DNA from: Mycolicibacterium wolinskyi
GTDB taxonomy: Bacteria > Actinomycetota > Actinomycetes > Mycobacteriales > Mycobacteriaceae
Reading direction: 5' to 3'
DNA length: 64,000 nucleotides
Assembly: GCF_002101965.1 (NCBI RefSeq)
Contig: NZ_LQQA01000005.1
Coordinates: forward strand, 62,001 to 126,000
Positions 1 to 7,685 of the stretch are shown here, piece by piece. Position 1 is the stretch's first letter; each line of letters opens with the position of its first letter. A program made the position numbers and the translations under genes. The notes below the pieces were generated by a model that was not told where the DNA came from, did no database searches, and saw nothing but the letters and a program-made list of their open reading frames with translations.

Positions 1-671
1 TGGGCCACGGCTATCTGCTGAGTTCGTTCTTCAGCCCCAATCTCAACAAGCGGACCGACGCCTACGGCGGAACCACCGCGCGGCGGGCCGAGCTGGCCCG
101 GCGGGTGGCCGAAGAGGTCCGCACCGCCGTCGGCGAAAGCGTCGCCGTGACAGCCAAATTCAACATGGACGACGGCGTCGGCGGCGGATTCTGGCTCACC
201 GACAGCCTGCCGACCGCCCAGTTCTTGGAGGCCGACGGTCACCTGGATGCGCTGCAGTTGACCGGCGGTAGCTCCCTGCTCAACCCGATGTATTACTTCC
301 GCGGCCCGGTACCCCTCGACGAGTTCATCGCCTCCCAGCCTGCCGTGGTCGGACTGGGTTTGCGGGTGCTCGGCCGGCGGCTGTTCCGGGAGTACCCGTT
401 CGAAGAGGCGTTCTTCCTGCCGCTGGCGCGCCAGTTCCGGGAGGCCTTGACGATGCCGCTGATGCTGCTCGGCGGGGTCAACGCGTTGGCGACGGCGCGC
501 GACGCGGTCGCCGACGGATTCGAATTCGTCGCGATGGCCCGTGCGCTCCTGCGAGACCCTCAGCTGGTCAACCGCTTTCGCGGGCACGAGGCCACCTCGG
601 GCCTGTGCGTGCACTGCATGAAATGCATGCCCACGGTATACAGCGGCACCCGCTGCGTGGTGCGCGGCTAG
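1..671 (+). CDS. NADH:flavin oxidoreductase / old yellow enzyme family, 5'-truncated by window
   Basis: The reading frame is open from base 3 and ends with TAG at 669-671, so about 222 residues of the C-terminal part are present and the start lies upstream of the window. The first visible residues carry the old-yellow-enzyme signature HGYLLSSFFSP followed by NKRTDAYGG, which lines the FMN/substrate pocket in this TIM-barrel family. Further on, the barrel end (LLGGVNALATARDAV, then FVAMARALLRDPQLVNR) matches the FMN-phosphate binding segment. The C-terminus has an unusual cysteine group, CVHCMKC followed by a fourth Cys 13 residues later, reminiscent of the Fe-S ligands of 2,4-dienoyl-CoA reductase-type enzymes, but the protein stops there without their extra domains. 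The stop overlaps the stop of the convergent fadD17 by 4 nt. The substrate cannot be deduced. Confidence 0.85.
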   Translation, partial: GHGYLLSSFFSPNLNKRTDAYGGTTARRAELARRVAEEVRTAVGESVAVTAKFNMDDGVGGGFWLTDSLPTAQFLEADGHLDALQLTGGSSLLNPMYYFRGPVPLDEFIASQPAVVGLGLRVLGRRLFREYPFEEAFFLPLARQFREALTMPLMLLGGVNALATARDAVADGFEFVAMARALLRDPQLVNRFRGHEATSGLCVHCMKCMPTVYSGTRCVVRG

Positions 672-2194
672 CGCGCGATCGCCCACACCGGGTCGGGGCA
701 TTCGGTGCCCTCGGCTGACAGCTGGCGCTTGATCACCTTGAAGGTCTCCGTGCGGGGCAGTGCGGTACCGACCCGCACGTAGGACGGCCACTGCTTGGGC
801 CCGAGGTCGGTCTGCTCATGCAGAAACTGCCGGAACTTGTCCGGATCGAACTCCGTGCCTGCGGCGAGCACGAGCGCGGCCATCACCCGATCACCGACTG
901 CCGGGTCGGGGATCGGGTACACCGCGGCTTCCACGACGTCGGGATAGCGCATCAGAATACGTTCGATCGGTGCGGTGCCAAGGTTTTCGCCGTCGACGCG
1001 CATCCAGTCGCCGAGCCTGCCTGCGAAGTACACGTAGCCGTCCTCGTCGCGGTACGCGAGGTCGCCGGTGTGGTAGACGCCGCCTGCCATTCGCTGCGCC
1101 TCGGCGTCGGGATCGTTGTAGTAGCCCCGAAACCAGCCGCGCCCAGTGGGATTCACGAGCTCCCCGACGACCCCGGGTGGGCACGGCTCGCCGGTCTCCA
1201 CATCGACGATGGCGACCTCATCGGTCAGCGGGCCCAGTGAACCCTCCGGGGTGCCCGGGGCCCGGGCGATTGCCACACCGCCTTCGGTCGAACCGAAGCC
1301 GTCGACCACCACGACGCCGAATCGCTTCGCGAACCGGTCCAGGTCTCGCGGCGCACCCTCGTTGCCGTACAGGATCTTCAGCGGATTGTCGGCGTCGTCC
1401 GGCCGCGGTTCGGTCGCCAGGATGTAGGACAGTGGTTTGCCGACATAGTTCGCGTACGTCGCACCGTACCGGCGCACGTCGTCGATGAATCCCGACGCGG
1501 AGAACTTGCGCCGCAACGCGATCGAGGCGCCCGCCGCGACCGCGACGGCCCAACCCGCCATGATCGCGTTGGAATGGAACAGTGGCATCGACAGATAGGC
1601 GGTGTCGGCGGGGCCGAGTCCGAACCGGTCGGCCAGCATGCGGCCGGGAAACGCCACCTTGTCGTGGGTCACCCGGACCGCTTTGGGCTCACCGCTCGTG
1701 CCGGACGTGAAGATCAGCATGAACAGGTCGTCGGGCGACGGGTCGGCGAAGGCCACCGGGGTGCCCGCATGTGACGCGAGTTCGGCTGCCCAGCCTTCCG
1801 ATTCGACGTCGATGTAGTCGACACCCGGCGGTACGAGGCCGGCATCGTCGGCCAGCACGAGCTGGCAATCGGCCCGTTCGATGTCGCGGATCAGCGCATC
1901 GCCGCGCCGGGTGGGGTTGAGCCCCACGGGCACCAATCCGGTCAACCCGGCCGCCACCAGCAGGCTGGAGAAGAACGGCGTGTTGCCGAGCAGCACCCCG
2001 ACGTGCGGTGGCCGGGCTTCAGCCTGTTGTCCTCCTCGCGTGCGGGAGTCCAGCCGGGCCCGGAGCGCCGCGGCCACCTGCGCGCCTGCCGAGATGTGGT
2101 CGGCCCAGCTGACGAACGAATCACCTTCGTGGATACCGCGGTCGGTGACGTCGGCCAGCGGGGCCAACAGTTCGGTGACGGTCGGGCCGGTCAC
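668..2194 (-). CDS. fadD17: Fatty-acyl/steroid side-chain CoA ligase FadD17
   Basis: A 508-residue member of the adenylate-forming (ANL) ligases, predicted to activate a carboxylated steroid side chain or fatty acid as its CoA thioester via an acyl-AMP. The P-loop LIFTSGTSGEPKAV and the hinge region YHTGDLAYRDEDGYVYF followed by GRLGDWMRVDGEN are clear. The start is GTG at 2194, one base after the fadE27 stop; the open frame extends upstream to 2542, but that part is arginine/proline-rich antisense of fadE27 and was excluded. The length fits M. tuberculosis FadD17 (about 500 residues), and the order fadD17-fadE27-fadE26 matches Rv3506-Rv3504. In M. tuberculosis this cluster serves cholesterol side-chain degradation. 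Assignment to FadD17 rests on synteny plus family; exact chain-length preference is not visible. Confidence 0.9.
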   Translation of the reverse strand: MTGPTVTELLAPLADVTDRGIHEGDSFVSWADHISAGAQVAAALRARLDSRTRGGQQAEARPPHVGVLLGNTPFFSSLLVAAGLTGLVPVGLNPTRRGDALIRDIERADCQLVLADDAGLVPPGVDYIDVESEGWAAELASHAGTPVAFADPSPDDLFMLIFTSGTSGEPKAVRVTHDKVAFPGRMLADRFGLGPADTAYLSMPLFHSNAIMAGWAVAVAAGASIALRRKFSASGFIDDVRRYGATYANYVGKPLSYILATEPRPDDADNPLKILYGNEGAPRDLDRFAKRFGVVVVDGFGSTEGGVAIARAPGTPEGSLGPLTDEVAIVDVETGEPCPPGVVGELVNPTGRGWFRGYYNDPDAEAQRMAGGVYHTGDLAYRDEDGYVYFAGRLGDWMRVDGENLGTAPIERILMRYPDVVEAAVYPIPDPAVGDRVMAALVLAAGTEFDPDKFRQFLHEQTDLGPKQWPSYVRVGTALPRTETFKVIKRQLSAEGTECPDPVWAIAR

Positions 2195-2195
2195 T

Positions 2196-3281
2196 TCAGG
2201 CAGGCGTGTCGGCGAGTTCACGTCCGATGCGCAGAAGCTGACCGGTGGCCCCGCCGAGCGCGAACTCGGTCTGCTTGGCGGCCAGGAAGTACCGGTGCAC
2301 CGGGTGATCCATGTCGATGCCGACCCCGCCGTGCACGTGCACCGTGGTGTGGGCGACCCGGTGGCCTGCCTCGGCGGCCCAGAAGGCGGCGCTGGCGACA
2401 TCGATGTCGGCCGGAAGGTCCTCCGACAGCCGCCACGCGGCCTGGGTGAGCGTGAGCCGCAGCCCCTTGATGTCGATGTACCCGTCGGCCAGCCGCGACG
2501 ACACCGCCTGGAAGCTGCCGATCGGACGGTCGAACTGCTCACGCTCGCGCGCGTACTCGGCGGTGAGCTCCAATGCCCGCTCGAGAACCCCGAGTTGATA
2601 CGCGGTCCGGCCCAGCGCCGCGTGCGTCGTCAGCCAGTCCGTGACCTCCGCGCCGCCGACGACCCGGCCGTCGCCGACCGGGGTGCCTTCCAATTCGAGA
2701 AGCCCGACGCTGCCGCGCCCGGTCGTGTCGAGCGCGCTGACGGTAACTCCCGGGTCATCGGCGGCGACCACGAAAACGCTCATCCCCGAACCGGTTTCGG
2801 CCGGGACGAGGAACGCGTCGGCGACCGGGCCGAAACCCACGAGCGTGCGGGTACCGGTGAGCCGGCCGTCTGTGGCCTGCACCGGGCCCTGGCCCATCTC
2901 GCCGTCGAGCGCCACCGCGAGGATCTTCTCGCCGGCCACCGCAGGGACTGCCCACTGCGTGCGCAGCTCGTCGGAACCGAACGCCGCGAGCGCGCCCGCG
3001 CCGAGGATCACCGAATCCAGATACGGCACGGCGGCGAGCTGGCGGCCGAGCGCGGTCAGCACCGCGGTCTGCTCCAGCACGCCGAAGCCGCCGCCGCCGA
3101 CGGATTCGGGGGCAGCGGCCGAGAGCACGTCGGCCTCGACGAGTTTGGCCCACAGGTCACGGTCGAATCGTTGCTCCAGACCGTCGAGCTTGCGCTGGTG
3201 TTCGGGCGTGCACACTGACTCGGTGATCGTGCGCACCAGGCCGCCGAGGTCGGTGGCCGCTTCCGTGGTCTTGAAATCCAT
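2196..3281 (-). CDS. fadE27: Acyl-CoA dehydrogenase FadE27 (ChsE5-type subunit)
   Basis: A 361-residue acyl-CoA dehydrogenase-fold protein with the C-terminal helical domain signature REREQFDRPIGSFQAV and the HGGVGIDMDHPVHRYF motif. In M. tuberculosis the FadE26-FadE27 pair (ChsE4-ChsE5) forms an alpha2beta2 flavoenzyme that desaturates 3-oxo-cholest-4-en-26-oyl-CoA, the first beta-oxidation step of the cholesterol side chain. The N-terminal half is divergent from classical acyl-CoA dehydrogenases, as expected for the partner subunit in these heteromers. It lies 13 nt downstream of fadE26 and one base upstream of fadD17, so the three are almost certainly co-transcribed. Start ATG at 3281. Confidence 0.9.
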   Translation of the reverse strand: MDFKTTEAATDLGGLVRTITESVCTPEHQRKLDGLEQRFDRDLWAKLVEADVLSAAAPESVGGGGFGVLEQTAVLTALGRQLAAVPYLDSVILGAGALAAFGSDELRTQWAVPAVAGEKILAVALDGEMGQGPVQATDGRLTGTRTLVGFGPVADAFLVPAETGSGMSVFVVAADDPGVTVSALDTTGRGSVGLLELEGTPVGDGRVVGGAEVTDWLTTHAALGRTAYQLGVLERALELTAEYAREREQFDRPIGSFQAVSSRLADGYIDIKGLRLTLTQAAWRLSEDLPADIDVASAAFWAAEAGHRVAHTTVHVHGGVGIDMDHPVHRYFLAAKQTEFALGGATGQLLRIGRELADTPA

Positions 3282-3294
3282 TGGTGTGCCGTCC

Positions 3295-4476
3295 TTACCG
3301 GTTCACTCGGGGCAGGCCGAGCGCGACCATGCCGATGATGTCACGCTGAATCTCGTTGGTGCCGCCGCCGAATGTGAGGATCAGCGCGGACCGGTGGAAC
3401 CGTTCGATCCGCCCGCGCAGCAGTGCGCCGCGGCTGTCGGCGCGCAGCGTCGCCGATGTGCCGAGCACCTCCATCAGCAGGCGGTACGCCTCGGTCGCGA
3501 GTTCGGTGCCGTACACCTTGGCCGCCGACGCGTCGGCGGGGGAGGGGGCCGCGTCCTGCGCCGAAGCCAGTTCCCAGTTGATGAGCTTGAGCACCTCGGC
3601 CTTGGCGTGCACCCGAGCCAGGTTGAGCTGCACCCACTCGGAGTCGATCAGGCGCTTGCCGTGCACGTCCTTGGTGTTCTGCGCCCATTCGCGCACACCG
3701 TTGAGCGCGACGTAGATCGGCTGGGCCGAGACCAGCGCGACGCGTTCGTGGTTGAGCTGGTTGGTGACGAGCTTCCAGCCGGCGTTCTCCTCGCCGACCA
3801 GGTTGCTGACCGGCACGCGCACGTCCTGGTAATAGGTGGCGCTGGTGTCTACGCCGGACATCGTGTGTACGGGCGTCCACGAGAAGCCCTCGGCGGTGGT
3901 CGGCACGATCAGCATCGAGATGCCGCGGTGCTTCTTGGCCTCGGGGTTGGTGCGCACCGCCAGCCACACGTAGTCGGCATACGCGATCAGGCTCGTCCAC
4001 ATCTTCTGACCGTTGATGACGTAATCGTCACCATCGCGGACCGCGGTCGTGCGCAAGGCCGCGAGGTCGGTACCCGCGCCGGGTTCGGAATAGCCGATCG
4101 AGAAGTGCAGCTCGCCCGCGGCGATCTTGGGCAGGAAGAACTTCTTCTGCTCCTCGGTGCCGAAGTGCATGATCGTCGGCGCGACGCTGTTGATGGTCAG
4201 GAACGGCACCGGCGCGCCCGCGATGGCCGCCTCGTCGGTGAAGATCAGCCCGTCCATGGGCGGGCGGGCCTGACCGCCGAACTCCTTGGGCCACGACAGG
4301 GTCAGCCAGCCGTCCTTGCCCATCTGTGCGACCGTGTCGCGGTAGACATTGCCCCGGCCCATCTCGCCCTCCGACGAGTTCAGCGCTTCGACCCGGTCGG
4401 GGGTCATCAGTTGGGAGAAGTAGGCGCGCAGCTCGCGGCGCAGCTCCTCCTGCTCGGGGGTGTAACCGATCCGCAT
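3295..4476 (-). CDS. fadE26: Acyl-CoA dehydrogenase FadE26 (ChsE4-type subunit)
   Basis: A 393-residue acyl-CoA dehydrogenase with the conserved segments IGYSEPGAGTDLAALRT (flavin/substrate site), GQKMWTS, and the C-terminal LTFGGGTNEIQRDII. It pairs with FadE27 as the other half of the cholesterol side-chain dehydrogenase known in M. tuberculosis. Three in-frame starts are possible: GTG 4491, ATG 4485 and ATG 4476. ATG 4476 (MRIGYTPEQEELRREL) is chosen because a GAGG ribosome site sits 9 nt upstream and the remembered M. tuberculosis protein begins at the equivalent position. It is the first gene of the minus-strand cluster, divergent from fdxD, with a KstR-type palindrome at 4521-4534 in the shared 164-bp promoter region. 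Confidence 0.9.
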   Translation of the reverse strand: MRIGYTPEQEELRRELRAYFSQLMTPDRVEALNSSEGEMGRGNVYRDTVAQMGKDGWLTLSWPKEFGGQARPPMDGLIFTDEAAIAGAPVPFLTINSVAPTIMHFGTEEQKKFFLPKIAAGELHFSIGYSEPGAGTDLAALRTTAVRDGDDYVINGQKMWTSLIAYADYVWLAVRTNPEAKKHRGISMLIVPTTAEGFSWTPVHTMSGVDTSATYYQDVRVPVSNLVGEENAGWKLVTNQLNHERVALVSAQPIYVALNGVREWAQNTKDVHGKRLIDSEWVQLNLARVHAKAEVLKLINWELASAQDAAPSPADASAAKVYGTELATEAYRLLMEVLGTSATLRADSRGALLRGRIERFHRSALILTFGGGTNEIQRDIIGMVALGLPRVNR

Positions 4477-4520
4477 CCGCTGCATCCTCACTGCTTGTTA
4501 GACCTGACTTCCCACCCGGT

Positions 4521-4534
4521 TGTAACACGTTCTA
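4521..4534. promoter_or_regulatory. KstR-type operator between fadE26 and fdxD
   Basis: The 14-mer TGTAACACGTTCTA fits the mycobacterial KstR consensus TnnAACnnGTTnnA. It lies between the divergent fadE26 and fdxD genes, both members of the KstR cholesterol regulon in M. tuberculosis. On the minus strand a possible fadE26 promoter, TTACAA-N17-TCTAAC, partly overlaps it. KstR itself is not encoded in the window. Confidence 0.75.
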
Positions 4535-4640
4535 GTCTTGGGGTCCAGGCCGGTATTGGGCCGGTGGTGTTCATGCCGGGTCGTATTCTGTGGCTGCGTG
4601 CCCCCAGCCCGGCGCACGCACACGTCGTGAGGAGGTCGTC

Positions 4641-4832
4641 ATGCGAGTTGAAGTTGACCGTGATCGCTGTGAAGGTAACGCGGTGTGCGTGGGAATCGCC
4701 CCTGATCTGTTCGATCTCGATGACGAGGACTACGCCGTGGTCAAAGCCGACCCGGTCCCTGCCGACCAGGAGGAACTGGCCGAGCAGTCTGTCGCCGAAT
4801 GCCCGCGGGCAGCCCTGATCCGGAAAGACTAG
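4641..4832 (+). CDS. fdxD: Small ferredoxin FdxD (3Fe-4S type)
   Basis: A 63-residue acidic ferredoxin. The cluster ligands are C12, in DRCEGNAVC, the second Cys six residues on, and the C-terminal Cys in AECPRA. The position that holds a Cys in 4Fe-4S ferredoxins is Asn here (CxxNxxC), so a 3Fe-4S cluster is expected. Such ferredoxins donate electrons to P450s or acyl-CoA-modifying oxidases; in M. tuberculosis fdxD (Rv3503c) is in the cholesterol regulon. Start ATG 4641 is set by a GAGGAGG ribosome site 6-12 nt upstream. The gene is 13 nt upstream of hsd4A and probably co-transcribed with it. The physiological redox partner is not visible in the sequence. Confidence 0.9.
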   Translation: MRVEVDRDRCEGNAVCVGIAPDLFDLDDEDYAVVKADPVPADQEELAEQSVAECPRAALIRKD

Positions 4833-4845
4833 AGGTATTCATAAA

Positions 4846-5775
4846 TTGACGACGAACAGCAGCGCTGACGCCCAGATCGATCTGTCCGGAAAGGTCGCCG
4901 TGGTGACCGGTGCGGCCGCCGGGCTGGGCCGGGCGGAGGCGATCGGGCTCGCCCAGGCGGGCGCGACCGTGGTGGTCAACGACGTGGCCGGCGCGCTCGA
5001 CAAATCCGACGTGCTCGACGAGATCGCCTCGGCCGGCTCGAAGGGTGTCGCCGTGGCAGGCGACATCAGCCAGCGCTCGACCGCCGACGAGCTCGTCGCG
5101 ACCGCCGACGGTCTCGGCGGGCTCAACATCGTCGTCAACAATGCCGGTATCACTCGCGACCGGATCCTGTTCAACATGACCGACGAAGAGTGGGACGCCG
5201 TCATCGCGGTCCACCTGCGCGGCCATTTCCTGCTCACCCGCAATGCCGCGACCTATTGGCGCGCGCAGGCCAAGGCCGGCGACGGGACGGTGTACGGCCG
5301 CATCGTCAACACCTCGTCGGAGGCCGGCCTGTCCGGTCCGGTCGGCCAGCCGAACTACGGCGCCGCGAAGGCGGGCATCACGGCGTTGACGCTGTCGGCG
5401 GCCAGGGCGCTCGAGCGGTTCGGGGTGCGGGCCAATGCCATCGCGCCGCGGGCCAGGACCGCGATGACGGCCGACGTGTTCGGGGACGAGCCCGAGCTCG
5501 CCGACGGGCAGGTCGACCCATTGTCGACCGACCATGTGGTGACGCTCGTGCGGTTCCTGTGCTCCCCGGCGTCGGAAGCAGTGAACGGTCAGCTGTTCAT
5601 CGTTTATGGTCCAACTGTCACCTTGGTCGCGGCGCCCACGGCGGAAAAGCACTTCACCGCGAACGCCGACGCGTGGGCTCCGGCGGACCTCGGTGCGACG
5701 TTGCACGAGTACTTTGCTGATCGTGACCCGGAGCGTGGATTCTCGGCGACCGAGCTGATGATGTCGCGAGACTGA
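4846..5775 (+). CDS. hsd4A: Steroid side-chain SDR dehydrogenase (Hsd4A-type)
   Basis: A 309-residue short-chain dehydrogenase with the nucleotide-binding TGAAAGLGRAEA motif, the NNAG motif and the catalytic Ser plus YGAAK (Tyr-x-x-x-Lys). The extended C-terminus after residue 250 resembles the dehydrogenase unit of peroxisomal multifunctional enzyme type 2, consistent with a 3-hydroxyacyl-CoA dehydrogenase acting on the steroid side chain. Its location matches Rv3502c, between fdxD and yrbE4A. Start is TTG 4846 with AGAGGT 10-15 nt upstream. Literature names differ (hsd4A in most steroid papers, 17-beta-hydroxysteroid dehydrogenase in older annotation), so the symbol is less certain than the family. 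Confidence 0.85.
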   Translation: MTTNSSADAQIDLSGKVAVVTGAAAGLGRAEAIGLAQAGATVVVNDVAGALDKSDVLDEIASAGSKGVAVAGDISQRSTADELVATADGLGGLNIVVNNAGITRDRILFNMTDEEWDAVIAVHLRGHFLLTRNAATYWRAQAKAGDGTVYGRIVNTSSEAGLSGPVGQPNYGAAKAGITALTLSAARALERFGVRANAIAPRARTAMTADVFGDEPELADGQVDPLSTDHVVTLVRFLCSPASEAVNGQLFIVYGPTVTLVAAPTAEKHFTANADAWAPADLGATLHEYFADRDPERGFSATELMMSRD

Positions 5776-5805
5776 CAGTCTCGGTTGTCAGGGCTCGGCG
5801 GCCGT

Positions 5806-5819
5806 TAGAACACGTTCTA
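5806..5819. promoter_or_regulatory. KstR-type operator, distal site upstream of mce4
   Basis: TAGAACACGTTCTA has perfect 6-bp arms around an AC centre and matches the KstR consensus at every defined base. A half-site (TAGAAC) continues directly from its right end, at 5818-5823. It is 89 bp upstream of the second site in the mce4 promoter, suggesting two-site binding. Confidence 0.75.
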
Positions 5820-5886
5820 GAACGTGCGCTGGGCAACGTGCTCTGAACTGGGAAAACAATGTAGTTTTCCTATGATTTGCTGTTCT

Positions 5887-5916
5887 TTGACACTGCGAAC
5901 GTGTTCTAGTTAGTAT
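5887..5916 (+). promoter_or_regulatory. mce4 promoter with embedded KstR-type operator
   Basis: A consensus -35 box TTGACA (5887-5892) and a -10 box TAGTAT (5911-5916) are separated by 18 bp. The spacer holds the KstR-like 14-mer GCGAACGTGTTCTA at 5895-5908, so repressor and RNA polymerase could not bind together. The next gene is yrbE4A, about 145 bp downstream. An alternative -10, TATGAT at 5914-5919, has too long a spacer. The rest of 5776-6060 shows no gene. Confidence 0.65.
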
Positions 5917-6060
5917 GATCCGGCTCACTACGAGCCACGTAAGACCAAGGGGTGGGAGGGCCGCCACGGCGCGCGGTCACCGAACTTTCGCCAACGCAAA
6001 CTGTGCAAAGTTGGCGGTCAGTCGAACGACCACCCCGCCCACCTGAGAACGGAGCTGAGG

Positions 6061-6825
6061 TTGATCGAACAGCTTGCGGCTCCGGCCCGGGCCGTGGGCG
6101 GTTTCGTCGAGATGTCCTTGGACACCTTCGCCAAGATCTTCCGCCGACCGTTCCAGCTCAAGGAATTCCTGGATCAAACGTGGATGATCGCGCGCGTGTC
6201 GCTCGTGCCGACGCTGCTGGTTGCGATCCCGTTCACCGTTCTGGTGGCGTTCACCCTCAACATCCTGCTGCGTGAGATCGGTGCCGCCGACCTGTCGGGC
6301 GCAGGCACCGCGTTCGGCACCATCACCCAGCTCGGCCCGGTCGTGACCGTGCTCGTGGTCGCGGGTGCCGGCGCGACGGCCATCTGCGCCGACCTCGGTG
6401 CGCGCACGATTCGTGAGGAAATCGACGCCATGCGGGTGCTCGGCATCGACCCGATCCAGCGTCTCGTGGTGCCGCGGGTGCTGGCGTCGACGTTCGTCGC
6501 CCTTCTGCTCAACGGTCTGGTGTGCGCGATCGGTCTGTCCGGTGGCTATGTCTTCTCGGTGTTCCTGCAGGGCGTCAACCCCGGCGCCTTCATCAACGGG
6601 CTGACCGTGCTGACCGGCCTCGGTGAGCTGGTGCTTGCCGAGATCAAGGCCTTGCTGTTCGGGGTGGTCGCCGGTCTGGTCGGCTGCTATCGAGGGTTGA
6701 CCGTGAAGGGCGGTCCGAAGGGTGTCGGCAATGCCGTCAACGAGACGGTGGTCTACGCATTCATCTGCCTGTTCGTCATCAACGTCATCATGACGGCCAT
6801 CGGGGTGAGAGTGCTGGTCCGCTGA
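6061..6825 (+). CDS. yrbE4A: Mce4 importer permease subunit YrbE4A
   Basis: A 254-residue MlaE/YrbE-family inner-membrane protein, the same length as M. tuberculosis YrbE4A. It has the family core ARTIREEIDAMRVLGIDP (the EExDAxxxxGxxP coupling-helix motif that contacts the ATPase) and, near the end, GLTVKGGPKGVGNAVN. About five hydrophobic segments are visible. With YrbE4B it should form the permease of the cholesterol-importing Mce4 system, energised by an ATPase encoded elsewhere (MceG/Mkl). Start TTG 6061 is preceded by a purine-rich GAGCTGAGG. It is the first gene of an operon whose members overlap or nearly overlap through 16500. Confidence 0.95.
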   Translation: MIEQLAAPARAVGGFVEMSLDTFAKIFRRPFQLKEFLDQTWMIARVSLVPTLLVAIPFTVLVAFTLNILLREIGAADLSGAGTAFGTITQLGPVVTVLVVAGAGATAICADLGARTIREEIDAMRVLGIDPIQRLVVPRVLASTFVALLLNGLVCAIGLSGGYVFSVFLQGVNPGAFINGLTVLTGLGELVLAEIKALLFGVVAGLVGCYRGLTVKGGPKGVGNAVNETVVYAFICLFVINVIMTAIGVRVLVR

Positions 6826-6857
6826 TGAGCGCTTGCGCGAAGAAGAGACAACTATGA
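6825..6857 (+). other. 10-codon mini-ORF bridging yrbE4A and yrbE4B
   Basis: ATG at 6825 overlaps the yrbE4A stop (TGATG) and starts the peptide MSACAKKRQL, whose TGA stop at 6855-6857 overlaps the yrbE4B ATG at 6854 (ATGA). The first 20 bases of the unit (6824-6843) recur exactly at 43332-43351 in the same stop/start arrangement between two unrelated genes. Whether it is translated is unknown; the arrangement would carry a ribosome from one gene to the next. Confidence 0.45.
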
Positions 6858-7679
6858 GTTATGACGCCACTCTTCGCTTCCGCCGCCTGTTCCGCGGCGT
6901 GCCCAAGGTCGTCGACACCGTCGGTGAGCAGGCGCTGTTCTACGGCGAGACGATGCGCTACATCCCCAACGCGGTCACTCGCTACCGCAAGGAGACCATC
7001 CGCCTGATCGCCGAGATGACCCTCGGCACGGGCGCGCTGATCATGATCGGCGGAACCGTCGGCGTCGCCGCGTTCATGACCCTGGCCTCCGGCGGTGTGA
7101 TCGCGGTGCAGGGTTACTCGTCGCTGGGCAACATCGGCATCGAGGCACTGACCGGCTTCCTGTCGGCGTTCCTCAACGTCCGCATCGTCGCGCCCGTCAT
7201 CGCCGGAATCGCGCTCGCCGCGACCATCGGCGCGGGCGCGACCGCGCAACTCGGCGCGATGCGGGTGGCCGAGGAGATCGACGCCGTCGAATCGATGGCC
7301 GTCCACGCGGTGTCCTATCTGGTGTCCACGCGGTTGATGGCCGGCCTGATCGCGATCGTGCCGCTGTACTCGCTGTCGGTGCTGGCCGCGTTCTTCGCCG
7401 CACGCTTCACCACGGTCTTCATCAACGGACAGTCCGCGGGCCTCTATGACCACTACTTCAACACGTTCTTGATCCCCAGTGACCTGTTGTGGTCCTTCCT
7501 GCAAGCCATCGTCATGTCGATTGCGGTCATGCTCGTACACACCTACCGGCGGCCCGGTCGGCGTCGGCATCGCGGTCGGTCAGGCCGTGCGGACCTCGCT
7601 CATCGTCGTGGTCACCATCACCTTGCTCATCTCCCTGGCCGTCTATGGCGCGTCCGGCAACTTCAATCTTTCCGGGTAG
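6854..7679 (+). pseudogene. yrbE4B: Mce4 importer permease YrbE4B, frameshifted in its C-terminal part
   Basis: From ATG 6854 the frame encodes a normal YrbE protein for 231 codons, including GAMRVAEEIDAVESMAVH (the EExDAxxxMxxH motif). After VHTY at 7546 the frame changes: the conserved loop and last membrane helix (GGPVGVGIAVG through SGNFNLSG) continue only in the +1 frame, from 7548 to the TAG at 7677-7679. In the original frame translation would run about 150 aberrant arginine-rich codons to 7999, inside mce4A. Family members have about six residues (YGxxxx) between the Y and GGP. Restoring them gives 280 residues, the M. tuberculosis YrbE4B length as remembered, so a 17-nt deletion is the simplest explanation. 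The product probably lacks its last helix and is non-functional, unless this is a sequencing or assembly error. Confidence 0.85.
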
Positions 7680-7685
7680 GGCGGG

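Noticed and set aside
668..2542. Longer FadD17 starting at 2542
   Set aside because: The extra 116 residues are Arg/Ser/Pro-rich and antisense to fadE27 in a different frame; the ligase fold starts at GTG 2194.
1881..4818. Large plus-strand frames opposite fadD17, fadE27 and fadE26
   Set aside because: They are high-GC shadow frames without family motifs; the minus-strand genes have full domains.
5952..6275. Plus-strand frame with Arg/Gly-rich product upstream of and inside yrbE4A
   Set aside because: It overlaps yrbE4A in another frame and has no homology features.
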